A DNA stretch of 64,000 nt from Seongchinamella sediminis. GTDB taxonomy: Bacteria; Pseudomonadota; Gammaproteobacteria; Pseudomonadales; Halieaceae. The notes beneath the pieces are model-generated. The model was not told the origin of the DNA and made no database searches. It saw only the letters and a program-made list of their open reading frames with translations. The stretch lies in the NCBI RefSeq assembly GCF_003457605.1, contig NZ_QRAN01000002.1:285970-349969 (forward strand), in the 5' to 3' direction. Every line of letters begins with the position of its first letter. Within the stretch, counting starts at the first letter, position 1. The translations under genes and the position numbers were made by a program. Below, in pieces: positions 56,908 to 64,000 of the stretch.

Positions 56908-58401
56908 ATGAGCAAGCAGACCAAGACCAACCCCTCGCAAGCCCGTCACAGTAGCGATGTCGGCCAGTGGGACATGGAAACCGACATCGCCGTCATTGGC
57001 TTTGGCGGCGCCGGCGGCTGTGCCGCCATTGAAGCGGCGGATGCGGGCGCCGAGGTGGTGATTTTCGAGCTGGCCAGCGCCAGTGGCGGCTCTACCGCCA
57101 TGTCCAGCGCCGAGATTTACATGGGCGGCAATGGCGGCACCCGGGTGCAGCGGGCCTGTGGCTTCGAAGACAGCACCGAGGACATGTTCACCTACATGAT
57201 GATGAGCGCCGGCCCCCAGGCCGATGAGGCCAAGATTCGCAATTACTGCGAGAACAGCCTCGCCCACTTCGACTGGCTGGTTGACCTGGGCGTACCGTTC
57301 CGCGACAGCTTCCACGAGGAGCGCGCCATCATGTGCCTGACCGATGACGGCCTGCTCTATACCGGCAGCGAAAATGCCTACCCCTATGCCCAGCAGGCCA
57401 AACCCAGCCCCCGGGGCCACAATCTCTACGTCAAGGGCGACAACGGTGGCCCCCTGTTCATGAAGATCGTCACCGAAAACGTGGACCGGCGCGACAATAT
57501 CAGCGTGCACTACGAGGCGCGGGCCCTGACCCTGATTGTCGACGACCAGGGCGAGGTGGTGGGTATTGTTATCCGCAAGGACCAGCAGGAACTGAACGTG
57601 CGCGCCCGTCAGGGGGTGATTCTCTGTGCCGGTGGATTCGTGATGAACGAGGAGATGCTGCAGAAGTACGCGCCGATGCTCAGCCGGGGCAACCAGCCCA
57701 TCGGCAACCCCGGCGACACTGGCAGCGGCATCCAGATGGGCATGGCGGTGGGCGGCGCCGCAATCAACATGCACGAGGGCTTTATCAGCATTCCCTACTA
57801 CCCCCCTGCCAGCATGACTTATGGCATTGCCATCAATGACAAGGCCCAGCGTTTTATCAACGAGGACGTGTACCACTCGCGACTGGGCCACGCAGCCCTG
57901 CAGCAGCAGGGAGACCGGCTCTATTTCATCCTCACCGTCGACGATTACGGCAGCTACGAGAAGCTCAATTTCATGGCCGCGCCCATCGCCGGTACCGGCG
58001 AGACCGTGGCGGAACTCGAGGAAGAACTGGGTCTGCGTCGCGACAGCCTGCAACAGACCATCACCCTGTACAACGAGGACTGCGAGGCGGGAGAGGACAC
58101 CCAGTACCACAAGGGTAGCCAGTGGCTGAAGCCGCTGGAGCCGCCGCTGGTGGCGCTGGACATCACGCCCGGCAGGGGCTGCCTGGTGCCCTTTTTCACC
58201 CTCGGCGGGCTCGACACCCTGCCCACCGGCGAGGTGGTCAATCCCCAGCGCCAGGTCATTCCCGGCCTCTATGCCGCGGGCCGCACCGCCTGCGGCGTGG
58301 TGCGCCGGGCCGAGGGCTACTCCAGCGGTATGTCCGTGGGTGACGCCACGTTCTCCGGCCGCCTCGCCGGCCGGCAGGCAGCCGCGGCGCCCCGGCGCTG
58401 A
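56908..58401 (+). CDS. FAD-dependent oxidoreductase, fumarate reductase/KstD-like
   Basis: 497 aa, cytoplasmic. FAD is held by IAVIGFGGAGGCAAIEAADAG (in parts) with Glu at the end of the second strand, SGGSTAMSSAEIYMGGN, and a C-terminal VIPGLYAAGRTACG. The overall layout is that of 3-ketosteroid dehydrogenases and flavocytochrome fumarate reductases; it lacks heme sites and a signal peptide. Likely it desaturates a ring or reduces a double bond, possibly on steroids, which fits a marine Halieaceae-like host but is inference. The glyoxalase-fold gene follows after 96 bases. Confidence 0.8.
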   Translation: MSKQTKTNPSQARHSSDVGQWDMETDIAVIGFGGAGGCAAIEAADAGAEVVIFELASASGGSTAMSSAEIYMGGNGGTRVQRACGFEDSTEDMFTYMMMSAGPQADEAKIRNYCENSLAHFDWLVDLGVPFRDSFHEERAIMCLTDDGLLYTGSENAYPYAQQAKPSPRGHNLYVKGDNGGPLFMKIVTENVDRRDNISVHYEARALTLIVDDQGEVVGIVIRKDQQELNVRARQGVILCAGGFVMNEEMLQKYAPMLSRGNQPIGNPGDTGSGIQMGMAVGGAAINMHEGFISIPYYPPASMTYGIAINDKAQRFINEDVYHSRLGHAALQQQGDRLYFILTVDDYGSYEKLNFMAAPIAGTGETVAELEEELGLRRDSLQQTITLYNEDCEAGEDTQYHKGSQWLKPLEPPLVALDITPGRGCLVPFFTLGGLDTLPTGEVVNPQRQVIPGLYAAGRTACGVVRRAEGYSSGMSVGDATFSGRLAGRQAAAAPRR

Positions 58402-58497
58402 CGGCTCCGGGCTTGTAAGCCCGCCACCGCGCTTCTAACATGGTCAGGCGGACGCCCCGGCGCCCGCTTTCCCCTTACTGCCAAGAGAGGCCCGGCT

Positions 58498-58938
58498 ATG
58501 AAGTACCTGCACACCATGGTGCGCGCGCGCGATCTGGAAGAAACCCTGGGTTTTTACTGTGACAAGCTCGGGCTGGTCGAGGTAAAACGCCACGACAGTG
58601 AAGCCGGCCGCTTCACCCTGGTATTCCTCGCCGCTCCCGGAGATATGGCGACAGCAGAAAAGGACGCCAGCCCCTGTGTCGAAATCACCTGGAACTGGGA
58701 CCCGGAGGAATACAGCGGCGGCCGCAACTTCGGTCACCTCGCCTACCGCGTGGACGACATCTACCAGACCTGCCAGCGGCTGATGGACAAGGGCGTCACC
58801 ATCAACCGTCCCCCGCGGGATGGGCACATGGCCTTCATCAGGTCCCCCGACGGCATTTCCATCGAGCTGCTGCAGGCCGGTGAGTCCCTGCCACCGGCGG
58901 AGCCCTGGGCCTCCATGGAGAACACCGGCAGCTGGTAA
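58498..58938 (+). CDS. VOC-superfamily protein, glyoxalase I-like
   Basis: 146 aa, two beta-alpha-beta-beta-beta modules. Start [24 protein letters not shown], metal-ligand candidates His5, Glu in CVEITWNW, His in [11 protein letters not shown] and Glu in SIELLQ, matching the four ligands of glyoxalase I. It may detoxify methylglyoxal with glutathione, but the C-terminal part ([15 protein letters not shown]) differs from classic GloA. A purine-rich ribosome site (AGAGAGG) precedes the ATG. The sensor-phosphatase gene starts 6 bases after its stop, so they share a transcript. Confidence 0.82.
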   Translation: MKYLHTMVRARDLEETLGFYCDKLGLVEVKRHDSEAGRFTLVFLAAPGDMATAEKDASPCVEITWNWDPEEYSGGRNFGHLAYRVDDIYQTCQRLMDKGVTINRPPRDGHMAFIRSPDGISIELLQAGESLPPAEPWASMENTGSW

Positions 58939-58944
58939 TCCCCG

Positions 58945-61314
58945 GTGAGGAACAGCTTCTCCGCCCGCCTGATCGTACTGCTGACCCTGGCGCTGGCGCT
59001 GATCATGGGTGGCGGCATGCTGCTCGACTACCGCTTTTCCCGGGAAGAGATTCTCGCCCGCCTGGCCGAGGAGGCCAGGGTCGAAATCGGGGTGGCAATC
59101 AACGACACCGAAAACTGGCTGCGGGGGGTTCAGGCCACAACCCAGCTGCTGGGACGTTTCCTGCAGCAAACCGATTACGCGGAAGACGGCCTGCAGCAAT
59201 TGCTGCACGATGTAGTCGCCAACAACGACGAGATATTTGGCGCCGCCATCGCGCTCAACCCGGCGCTCAGCGACCAGCCCGAGGGTTTCGCCGCCTATTA
59301 CTACAGCGGCCAGGGCGCGGTGCGTTTCGCCAACCTCGCCAGCGACAAGGCCAGCTACCAGGACCAGCCCTGGTTCACTGACCCGATTGCGGCGGGCAAG
59401 GCCCTGTGGAGTGAACCCTACTTCGATACCGGCGGCGGCGAAGTGCTGATGACCACCTACTCGGTGCCGGTTTATCGCTACGGTGACAGCGGTGAACGCT
59501 CGCTGTACGCGGTGGTCACCGCCGATGTCACCCTGGCGGACCTGCAGCGGGTGGTCAGCCAGCTGCACCTGGGAGCAAGCAGCTATGGCCTGCTGTTCAG
59601 CCGCCAGGGACGGGTGATGAGTTCGCGCAACCCGGCCAGTGTGATGAAGCACTTCAGCGAAATGGCCTACCAGGGTGTTGACCAGGACATCTGGCACAGC
59701 ATGTTCAAGCACGCGCTGGAGGGCGAAGGCATTACCGCCGACTTTCCCTGCCCTGAGTCCGCCGGTCAGTGCACCATCCGCATGGGGCGCCTGGAAAGCA
59801 CTGGCTGGCCCATTGGTGTGGTCTACAACCAGCGCGAAATCCTGGCGCCGCTGCACCGCTACGAAATCAAGACGGCGATGCTGGCCCTGGGCACCCTGCT
59901 GCTGATGTCCCTTACGGTTTACCTGCTGACCTCGCGGCTCACCCGGCCCCTGCAGCAACTGAGCAGCGCCTCGGAACACATTGCCAGGGGCAACCTGGAT
60001 GTTCCGCTGCCCCAGGCCCGGGGCGAGGATGAAGTATCCCGGCTGGTGCGCTCCTTCGCCAGCATGAACCGGGAACTGAAGGCCTATATCGGCGACCTGG
60101 AAACAGCAACCGCCAGCCGCAGTCGCCTGGAGGGTGAACTGAATGCCGCGCGCGAGATCCAGATGTCGATGCTGCCCGGTGCCGGCGAGGCCTCGTGGCG
60201 GGAAGGGGGCATCAGCCTGTGGGCACAGGTGCTGCCGGCGAAAACCGTCGGCGGCGATCTCTACACTTATTTTCGCGATGGCAGGCAATTGTTGCTGGCG
60301 GTAGGCGATGTCTCCGACAAGGGTGTACCCGCCGCCCTGTTCATGGCCCGCTCGATCAGCTTCCTGCAGCAACTGGCGGGTAGCCAGCTGGCGCCGGATA
60401 CCGCCATGGCAAAGCTCAATAACGCCCTGGAGCGCGACAACCAGAGCTGCATGTTCGTTACCCTGTTCCTCGGCGTGCTCGACCTGGAGAGTGGCGAGCT
60501 GTGCTTCGCCAGCGCCGGGCAGACCGCCCCCAGCCTGCTGCGCAACGGCCAGGCGGGGCCAGTAAGCCAGGACACCGGGCCCGCCCTGGGGCTGGCTGCG
60601 AACCAGGTGTACCCGCGCAACACCCTGCATTTACTTGACGGTGATCGCCTGGCGATTTTCACCGACGGCATTGACGAGGCTTTCGATACCGGGGCCCGGA
60701 TGTACGGGGTCGAGCGTGTCGACGAGGAGATGCAGGCCAATGCGCAGCTGCCTCTGGCGGCATGCGGCCGGGCCCTGATCGCCAGTGTCGAGGCCCACGC
60801 GGGAGCGCAGCCCCAGTCAGACGACATCACCCTGATGCTGCTGGAGTACCGGCCCGGTGGCAGGCACAGCAGTGCGCACAGCTTCAGCCCCGGTCCCGGC
60901 CTGGCCAGCCAATTGGAGAGCTGGCTGCAGCCTCTACTGCAGGCCTGGGCGGTTCCCACCGAGTTGGTGCTGGAGCTCAACCTGGTGGCTGAAGAGCTGG
61001 CCACCAACGTCAACAAATACGCCGGGCTGGACGAGGAAGAGCAAATGCTTGTCACCCTGGCCTTGCAGGCAGGCACCCTGTCGCTGGAAATCAGGGACGC
61101 CGGAAGAGCGTTTAACCCGCTGACCGAGAGCCGGCGTTCAACGCTGGGAGCGGATATAGACGCTGCCGAGATCGGTGGCCTTGGTGTACACTTGATCACC
61201 CGGCTCACCGATCGCCAGAGCTACCGCCGGGAGGACGGCCACAACGTCCTGCGGGTGGAAAAGGACATTCGGGCCCCGGAGCGGGCCAGACCGGACCAAC
61301 ATCCAGAATACTGA
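58945..61314 (+). CDS. Membrane sensor with SpoIIE phosphatase and anti-sigma kinase domains
   Basis: 789 aa starting at GTG 58945. In order: membrane helix (8-28), periplasmic double-Cache-like sensor (to about 305), second helix (about 310-332), HAMP (RPLQQLSSASEHIARGNLDV), PP2C/SpoIIE phosphatase (about 420-635; GGDLYTYF, GDVSDKGVPAALFMA, FTDGIDEAFD, DDITLMLLEY) and a C-terminal HATPase of the RsbW type (about 650-770; N-box EELATNVNKYAG, DAGRAFNP, GGLGVHLI). One protein can thus both phosphorylate and dephosphorylate a STAS partner. The STAS gene follows after 13 bases. Confidence 0.92.
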   Translation: MRNSFSARLIVLLTLALALIMGGGMLLDYRFSREEILARLAEEARVEIGVAINDTENWLRGVQATTQLLGRFLQQTDYAEDGLQQLLHDVVANNDEIFGAAIALNPALSDQPEGFAAYYYSGQGAVRFANLASDKASYQDQPWFTDPIAAGKALWSEPYFDTGGGEVLMTTYSVPVYRYGDSGERSLYAVVTADVTLADLQRVVSQLHLGASSYGLLFSRQGRVMSSRNPASVMKHFSEMAYQGVDQDIWHSMFKHALEGEGITADFPCPESAGQCTIRMGRLESTGWPIGVVYNQREILAPLHRYEIKTAMLALGTLLLMSLTVYLLTSRLTRPLQQLSSASEHIARGNLDVPLPQARGEDEVSRLVRSFASMNRELKAYIGDLETATASRSRLEGELNAAREIQMSMLPGAGEASWREGGISLWAQVLPAKTVGGDLYTYFRDGRQLLLAVGDVSDKGVPAALFMARSISFLQQLAGSQLAPDTAMAKLNNALERDNQSCMFVTLFLGVLDLESGELCFASAGQTAPSLLRNGQAGPVSQDTGPALGLAANQVYPRNTLHLLDGDRLAIFTDGIDEAFDTGARMYGVERVDEEMQANAQLPLAACGRALIASVEAHAGAQPQSDDITLMLLEYRPGGRHSSAHSFSPGPGLASQLESWLQPLLQAWAVPTELVLELNLVAEELATNVNKYAGLDEEEQMLVTLALQAGTLSLEIRDAGRAFNPLTESRRSTLGADIDAAEIGGLGVHLITRLTDRQSYRREDGHNVLRVEKDIRAPERARPDQHPEY

Positions 61315-61327
61315 GGCTGACCACACC

Positions 61328-61702
61328 ATGGACCTGACCACCACCGTTGCCATCGACGAAGAGAACTCTGTCGCCCGCGTCGCCCTGGCCGGAGCGCTCA
61401 ATACTGACACCGCCCCGGCTTTCGAACAGCGCCTGCAGGACGTGGTCAACGACGGTTACCAGCTTACCGTGCTGGATATGAAGGAGCTGGACTACATCAG
61501 TTCCGCGGGGCTGCGGGTGATATTCAAGGCCGCCAAACAAACCAGGAACGACGGCCGCAAACTGGCCGCCGCCAACCGCAAGCCACATATTGACAAGGTG
61601 TTCGACATTCTCAAGGCACTGCCCGACATGGCGGTGTTTGCCAACGACCAGGAACTGGACGACTACCTGGACAGCATGCAGCGCAAGGTCAGAGAGGACT
61701 GA
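61328..61702 (+). CDS. STAS-domain anti-sigma factor antagonist
   Basis: 124 aa, a single STAS domain of the SpoIIAA/RsbV kind. The phospho-acceptor is Ser59 in ELDYISSAGLRVIF, as in the family pattern DSSG. It is the natural partner of the protein encoded 13 bases upstream: its phosphatase domain would activate and its kinase domain inactivate this antagonist. What it controls (sigma factor, cyclase or other target) is not in the window. The stop codon is one base from that of the convergent amidotransferase gene. Confidence 0.93.
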   Translation: MDLTTTVAIDEENSVARVALAGALNTDTAPAFEQRLQDVVNDGYQLTVLDMKELDYISSAGLRVIFKAAKQTRNDGRKLAAANRKPHIDKVFDILKALPDMAVFANDQELDDYLDSMQRKVRED

Positions 61703-61703
61703 T

Positions 61704-62405
61704 TCAGCGCTTGAGGAAGTTCAGTATCCAGCGTGCAATGCGCTCGCTTTCCGCGGCCCTGTCCAGCGAGGCCATGCCGCGACTATAGGCCTCCTCGCCA
61801 ATCGCTTCGCGGCGAAACTCCATGATCTCCCGGGAGTAGCCAGGCACAAACTCCGGATGTCCCTGGAAGGTGAGGATGTTGTCACCCACCTGGACCACGG
61901 CGTTTTCGCAAAAATCGCTGCCCGCCAGCACCCTGGCACCGCGGGCGTTGCGCACCACCTGGTCCTGGTGGCTGACCAGGATATCGAAGTCGGCCTTGCC
62001 ACCATCGTGCCAGTCCGGACGCTCGGTAAAGGTGTGGGTGTGCCGGCCCACGCCCCAGCCCTTGCTGGATTTTTCGGTTTTGCCGCCCAGCGCCTGGGCC
62101 ACGACCTGGTGGCCGAAACAGATGCCGACCAGTTTTTTGCCGCGCGCATCCAGTTCGCGGACAAAGTCGATCAACCGGGCAATCCACGCCTTGTCCTCAT
62201 ACACTGACGACTTGCTGCCGGTAATCAGGTAGGCATCGACCTCGTCGATATCCTGCGGGTATTCACCTTCCTCCACGTCGTACACGACGAATTCCAGTTC
62301 CGGGTCTTCCCGACCCAACAGGACGGTGAACATGTCCGGGTATTCACCAAATTCCGGCACCCACTCCGGGCGCACGGCGTCAGTTTTCAAAATTCCGAGT
62401 TTCAT
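61704..62405 (-). CDS. Class I glutamine amidotransferase-like protein
   Basis: 233 aa from the ATG at 62405 (MKLGILKTDAVRPEW). The fold is that of the GMP-synthase-type amidotransferases: nucleophile in KLVGICFGHQVVAQALGG, His and Glu in TFQGHPEF, oxyanion region LITGSKSSVYED. Stand-alone members hydrolyse gamma-glutamyl compounds or have roles in polyamine breakdown; the substrate here is unknown. It is transcribed alone and converges on the STAS gene with one base between the stop codons. Confidence 0.85.
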   Translation of the reverse strand: MKLGILKTDAVRPEWVPEFGEYPDMFTVLLGREDPELEFVVYDVEEGEYPQDIDEVDAYLITGSKSSVYEDKAWIARLIDFVRELDARGKKLVGICFGHQVVAQALGGKTEKSSKGWGVGRHTHTFTERPDWHDGGKADFDILVSHQDQVVRNARGARVLAGSDFCENAVVQVGDNILTFQGHPEFVPGYSREIMEFRREAIGEEAYSRGMASLDRAAESERIARWILNFLKR

Positions 62406-62564
62406 CTGTTCGCAGGGCTCCTGAGGCGCGATCGCCGCGCCAATCGGCAATGATAGAAACGGCCCCGGATGCTGTCCATACCACCATAGGGCAGGGTTGT
62501 ACTGTCATCAAAAATACACGCCAGCGTCATCAAATTGCCACTGCGCCAGATCACTATTGGCACT

Positions 62565-63098
62565 ATGCAATTACTCGCCACACTGCAGAAATACGAGATG
62601 CGGCTGCTCGCCAGCGTTTTTAGCCAGACCGAGAAGCGCATGGTCATCCCCATGGCCCGGGCAGTGTCCCGATCCGGCGACGGCTACCTGCACGTGCTGA
62701 TACCTGTACTGGCCTGGCTCCTCGACCCGGAGGGGGCCGCACTGCTGGTACCATTGTTGGCCCTCGCCCTGATAGCAGAACGCGCGCTCTACTGGCTGCT
62801 TAAAAACAGCCTGCGCCGGCCACGGCCGCAGCAATCGGTACCGGAGTTCCGCAGCCTAATTACCGCCAGCGACCAGTTCAGCTTTCCTTCCGGCCACAGC
62901 TCCGGCGCCTTTCTGCTGGCCACAGCCCTGATGGTAGTTTACGGCGCCGCGGCGGCGCCCCTATACCTGTGGGCCCTTGCCGTGGCCCTGTCGCGCGTAC
63001 TGCTCGGCGTGCACTTCCCCGGCGACACCCTCGCCGGCGCACTCATGGGCGGCGCTATCGCGCTAATCACGGCAAACCAACAGGGCCTGCTGCCATGA
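62565..63098 (+). CDS. PAP2-family membrane phosphatase
   Basis: 177 aa from the ATG at 62565; a TTG at 62535 in frame is possible and neither has a clear ribosome site. Several membrane helices surround the three phosphatase motifs: KNSLRRPRP, FPSGHSSGA and SRVLLGVHFPGD. It should dephosphorylate a lipid phosphate such as undecaprenyl-PP, phosphatidate or a phosphosugar-lipid on the periplasmic side. The next gene, a glycosyltransferase, overlaps by 4 bases (ATGA), pointing to a joint role in glycolipid synthesis. Confidence 0.87.
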   Translation: MQLLATLQKYEMRLLASVFSQTEKRMVIPMARAVSRSGDGYLHVLIPVLAWLLDPEGAALLVPLLALALIAERALYWLLKNSLRRPRPQQSVPEFRSLITASDQFSFPSGHSSGAFLLATALMVVYGAAAAPLYLWALAVALSRVLLGVHFPGDTLAGALMGGAIALITANQQGLLP

Positions 63099-63895
63099 AA
63101 ATTATCTACGGTATACAGGGTACTGGCCAGGGCCACATCTCCCGCGCCCGTGCCATGGCCGCGGCCCTTGCCCGCTGGCCGGTGGAAGTCACCTGGCTAT
63201 TCTCCGGTCGGCCCCGGGAGGGGCTGTTCGACATGGAACCGTTTGGTGACTTTGAACATCGCCGGGGCTTGTCGTTTACTACCCGCGCCGGCTGCCTGCG
63301 CTACGGGGAAACCCTGCTCGACAACAGTGTCCCCCGGTTTCTGCAAGAAGCCCGCAACCTCGACCTGAGCGGCTACGATGTCGTGGTGAGCGACTACGAA
63401 CCGGTCGTCGCCCGGGCCGCCCGACGGCAGGGACGCAGGGTGATCGGAATTGGCCACCAGTATGCCTTTGGGCCAAACACGCCCAGGGCCGGCAACAGCT
63501 GGCTGCAGGAGTGGATCATGCGCCATTTCGCCCCGGTGGATGTACCCCTCGGCCTGCACTGGTACCCCTATGACGACAACGTACTGCCACCAATTCTGGA
63601 CCTCCCTGACCTGCCAGTGGCTCGCGGCGAGCACCTGCTGGTCTACCTGCCCTTCGAGGACCAGGATGCGGTGAGCCGCCTCCTCCAGGGCTTCCCCCAG
63701 CGCAGGTTCGTCCAGTACTCGGCCGCCATCACCGACGAAGTGCGCGGCAATGTCACCCGGCGAAAGGCGGATATAGACGGCTTCAAACAGCACCTGGCAA
63801 GCAGTGCCGGGGTCATCTGCAGTAGCGGTTTCGAGTTAATCAGTGAGTGCCTGCAATGGCGCAAGCCGGTGCTGACTAACCTGAATATTTCATGA
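63095..63895 (+). CDS. MJ1255/VC2487-type glycosyltransferase, C-terminally truncated
   Basis: 266 aa from the ATG at 63095. It starts MKIIYGIQGTGQGHISRA, the donor-binding start of this GT-B-like family, followed by DVVVSDYEPVVARAARRQG and SSAGVICSSGFELISECLQ. The family normally continues for some 70-80 residues after the GKPVLVKPL-like stretch; here, after WRKPVLTNLNIS, it stops. The break coincides with a change to AT-richer sequence with inverted repeats, so an insertion is likely and the enzyme is probably inactive. It overlaps the PAP2 gene by 4 bases. Confidence 0.78.
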   Translation: MKIIYGIQGTGQGHISRARAMAAALARWPVEVTWLFSGRPREGLFDMEPFGDFEHRRGLSFTTRAGCLRYGETLLDNSVPRFLQEARNLDLSGYDVVVSDYEPVVARAARRQGRRVIGIGHQYAFGPNTPRAGNSWLQEWIMRHFAPVDVPLGLHWYPYDDNVLPPILDLPDLPVARGEHLLVYLPFEDQDAVSRLLQGFPQRRFVQYSAAITDEVRGNVTRRKADIDGFKQHLASSAGVICSSGFELISECLQWRKPVLTNLNIS

Positions 63896-64000
63896 GTCAT
63901 CAGATTCGGCCAAATCTCCGCGGAGATTTTCCGATTACGGAATCGCAGGCAGTTAACAGGCTGATTTGATCTGATTTCACGCCTTGCGGGCACACTTCCC
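63880..64000. mobile_element. Probable end of a mobile element (boundary only)
   Basis: From about 63880 (CCTGAATATTTCATGA) the sequence no longer reads as the glycosyltransferase and becomes AT-richer. It holds a perfect 18-base palindrome AAATCTCCGCGGAGATTT at 63912-63929 and no gene of its own up to the window end. The first bases recall insertion-sequence ends beginning CCT, but I cannot assign a family or see the other end, so target duplication cannot be checked. Confidence 0.4.

Noticed and set aside
58407..58425. Hairpin CGGGCTT/AAGCCCG after the flavoprotein gene
   Set aside because: The loop has only two bases and no T-run follows, so it is not a convincing terminator.
58444..60630. 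728-codon open frame on the minus strand
   Set aside because: It is a GC-driven shadow of the glyoxalase-like and sensor-phosphatase genes, whose motifs are unambiguous on the plus strand; its own translation shows no family.

Overview
The window is about 64 kb of GC-rich, densely coded chromosome from a gammaproteobacterium. It is most likely a marine relative of Pseudomonas, of the Cellvibrionales/Halieaceae kind; that assignment is an inference from gene content and order. From about 22 to 42.5 kb the order dtd-typA-thiI / glnA-DUF4124-ntrB-ntrC-trmL / secB-grxC-yibN / gpmI-envC-ctpA-yibQ / hisF-hisA-hisH-hisB / mutY-yggX-tRNA-Phe matches the block I remember from Pseudomonas aeruginosa. 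That makes these 20 kb vertically inherited core.

Layout. 0-5 kb: end of an ABC exporter, a hemerythrin protein with a histone-H1-like tail, and the split proton-pumping transhydrogenase pntAA-pntAB-pntB. 5-10.2 kb: an Fe-S helicase with an N-terminal nuclease motif, overlapped by a FAN1-type VRR-NUC nuclease, then a PQQ-type sugar dehydrogenase lipoprotein. 10.4-22 kb: NhaC antiporter and thioesterase, efp-epmA, a PilZ-like protein, serB with its divergent membrane neighbour, parC with a cyclic-nucleotide-binding protein, and elaA. 22-42.5 kb: the syntenic core block. Nitrogen control is readable in the DNA: sigma-54 promoters and NtrC-type sites precede both glnA and ntrBC.

42.5-46.7 kb, just after tRNA-Phe, is visibly more AT-rich and looks accessory. 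It holds a DUF4124 coiled-coil protein, two tiny unknown proteins, a class II Fic protein preceded by two perfect copies of an inverted-repeat operator, an unknown four-helix membrane protein and an Ala/Asp-rich repeat lipoprotein. 46.7-56.7 kb: ion channel, YjdF-like protein, acetyltransferase, an RND pump with its adaptor, and the selenium genes (an NADH dehydrogenase-SelD fusion, and mnmH for 2-selenouridine in tRNA) behind rdgC. 56.9-64 kb: a ketosteroid-dehydrogenase-like flavoprotein, a glyoxalase-fold protein, a partner-switching pair (sensor/SpoIIE phosphatase/anti-sigma kinase plus STAS protein), a glutamine amidotransferase, a PAP2 phosphatase, and a glycosyltransferase cut short near the right edge, probably by a mobile element.

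A recurring theme is tight packing where genes converge. Several pairs abut or overlap, two of them by about 150 bp, so mRNAs there would be mutually antisense. The most interesting points are the Fic operators, the H1-tailed hemerythrin, the nuclease/helicase pair, the envC gene without a standard start codon, and the self-contained partner-switching module.
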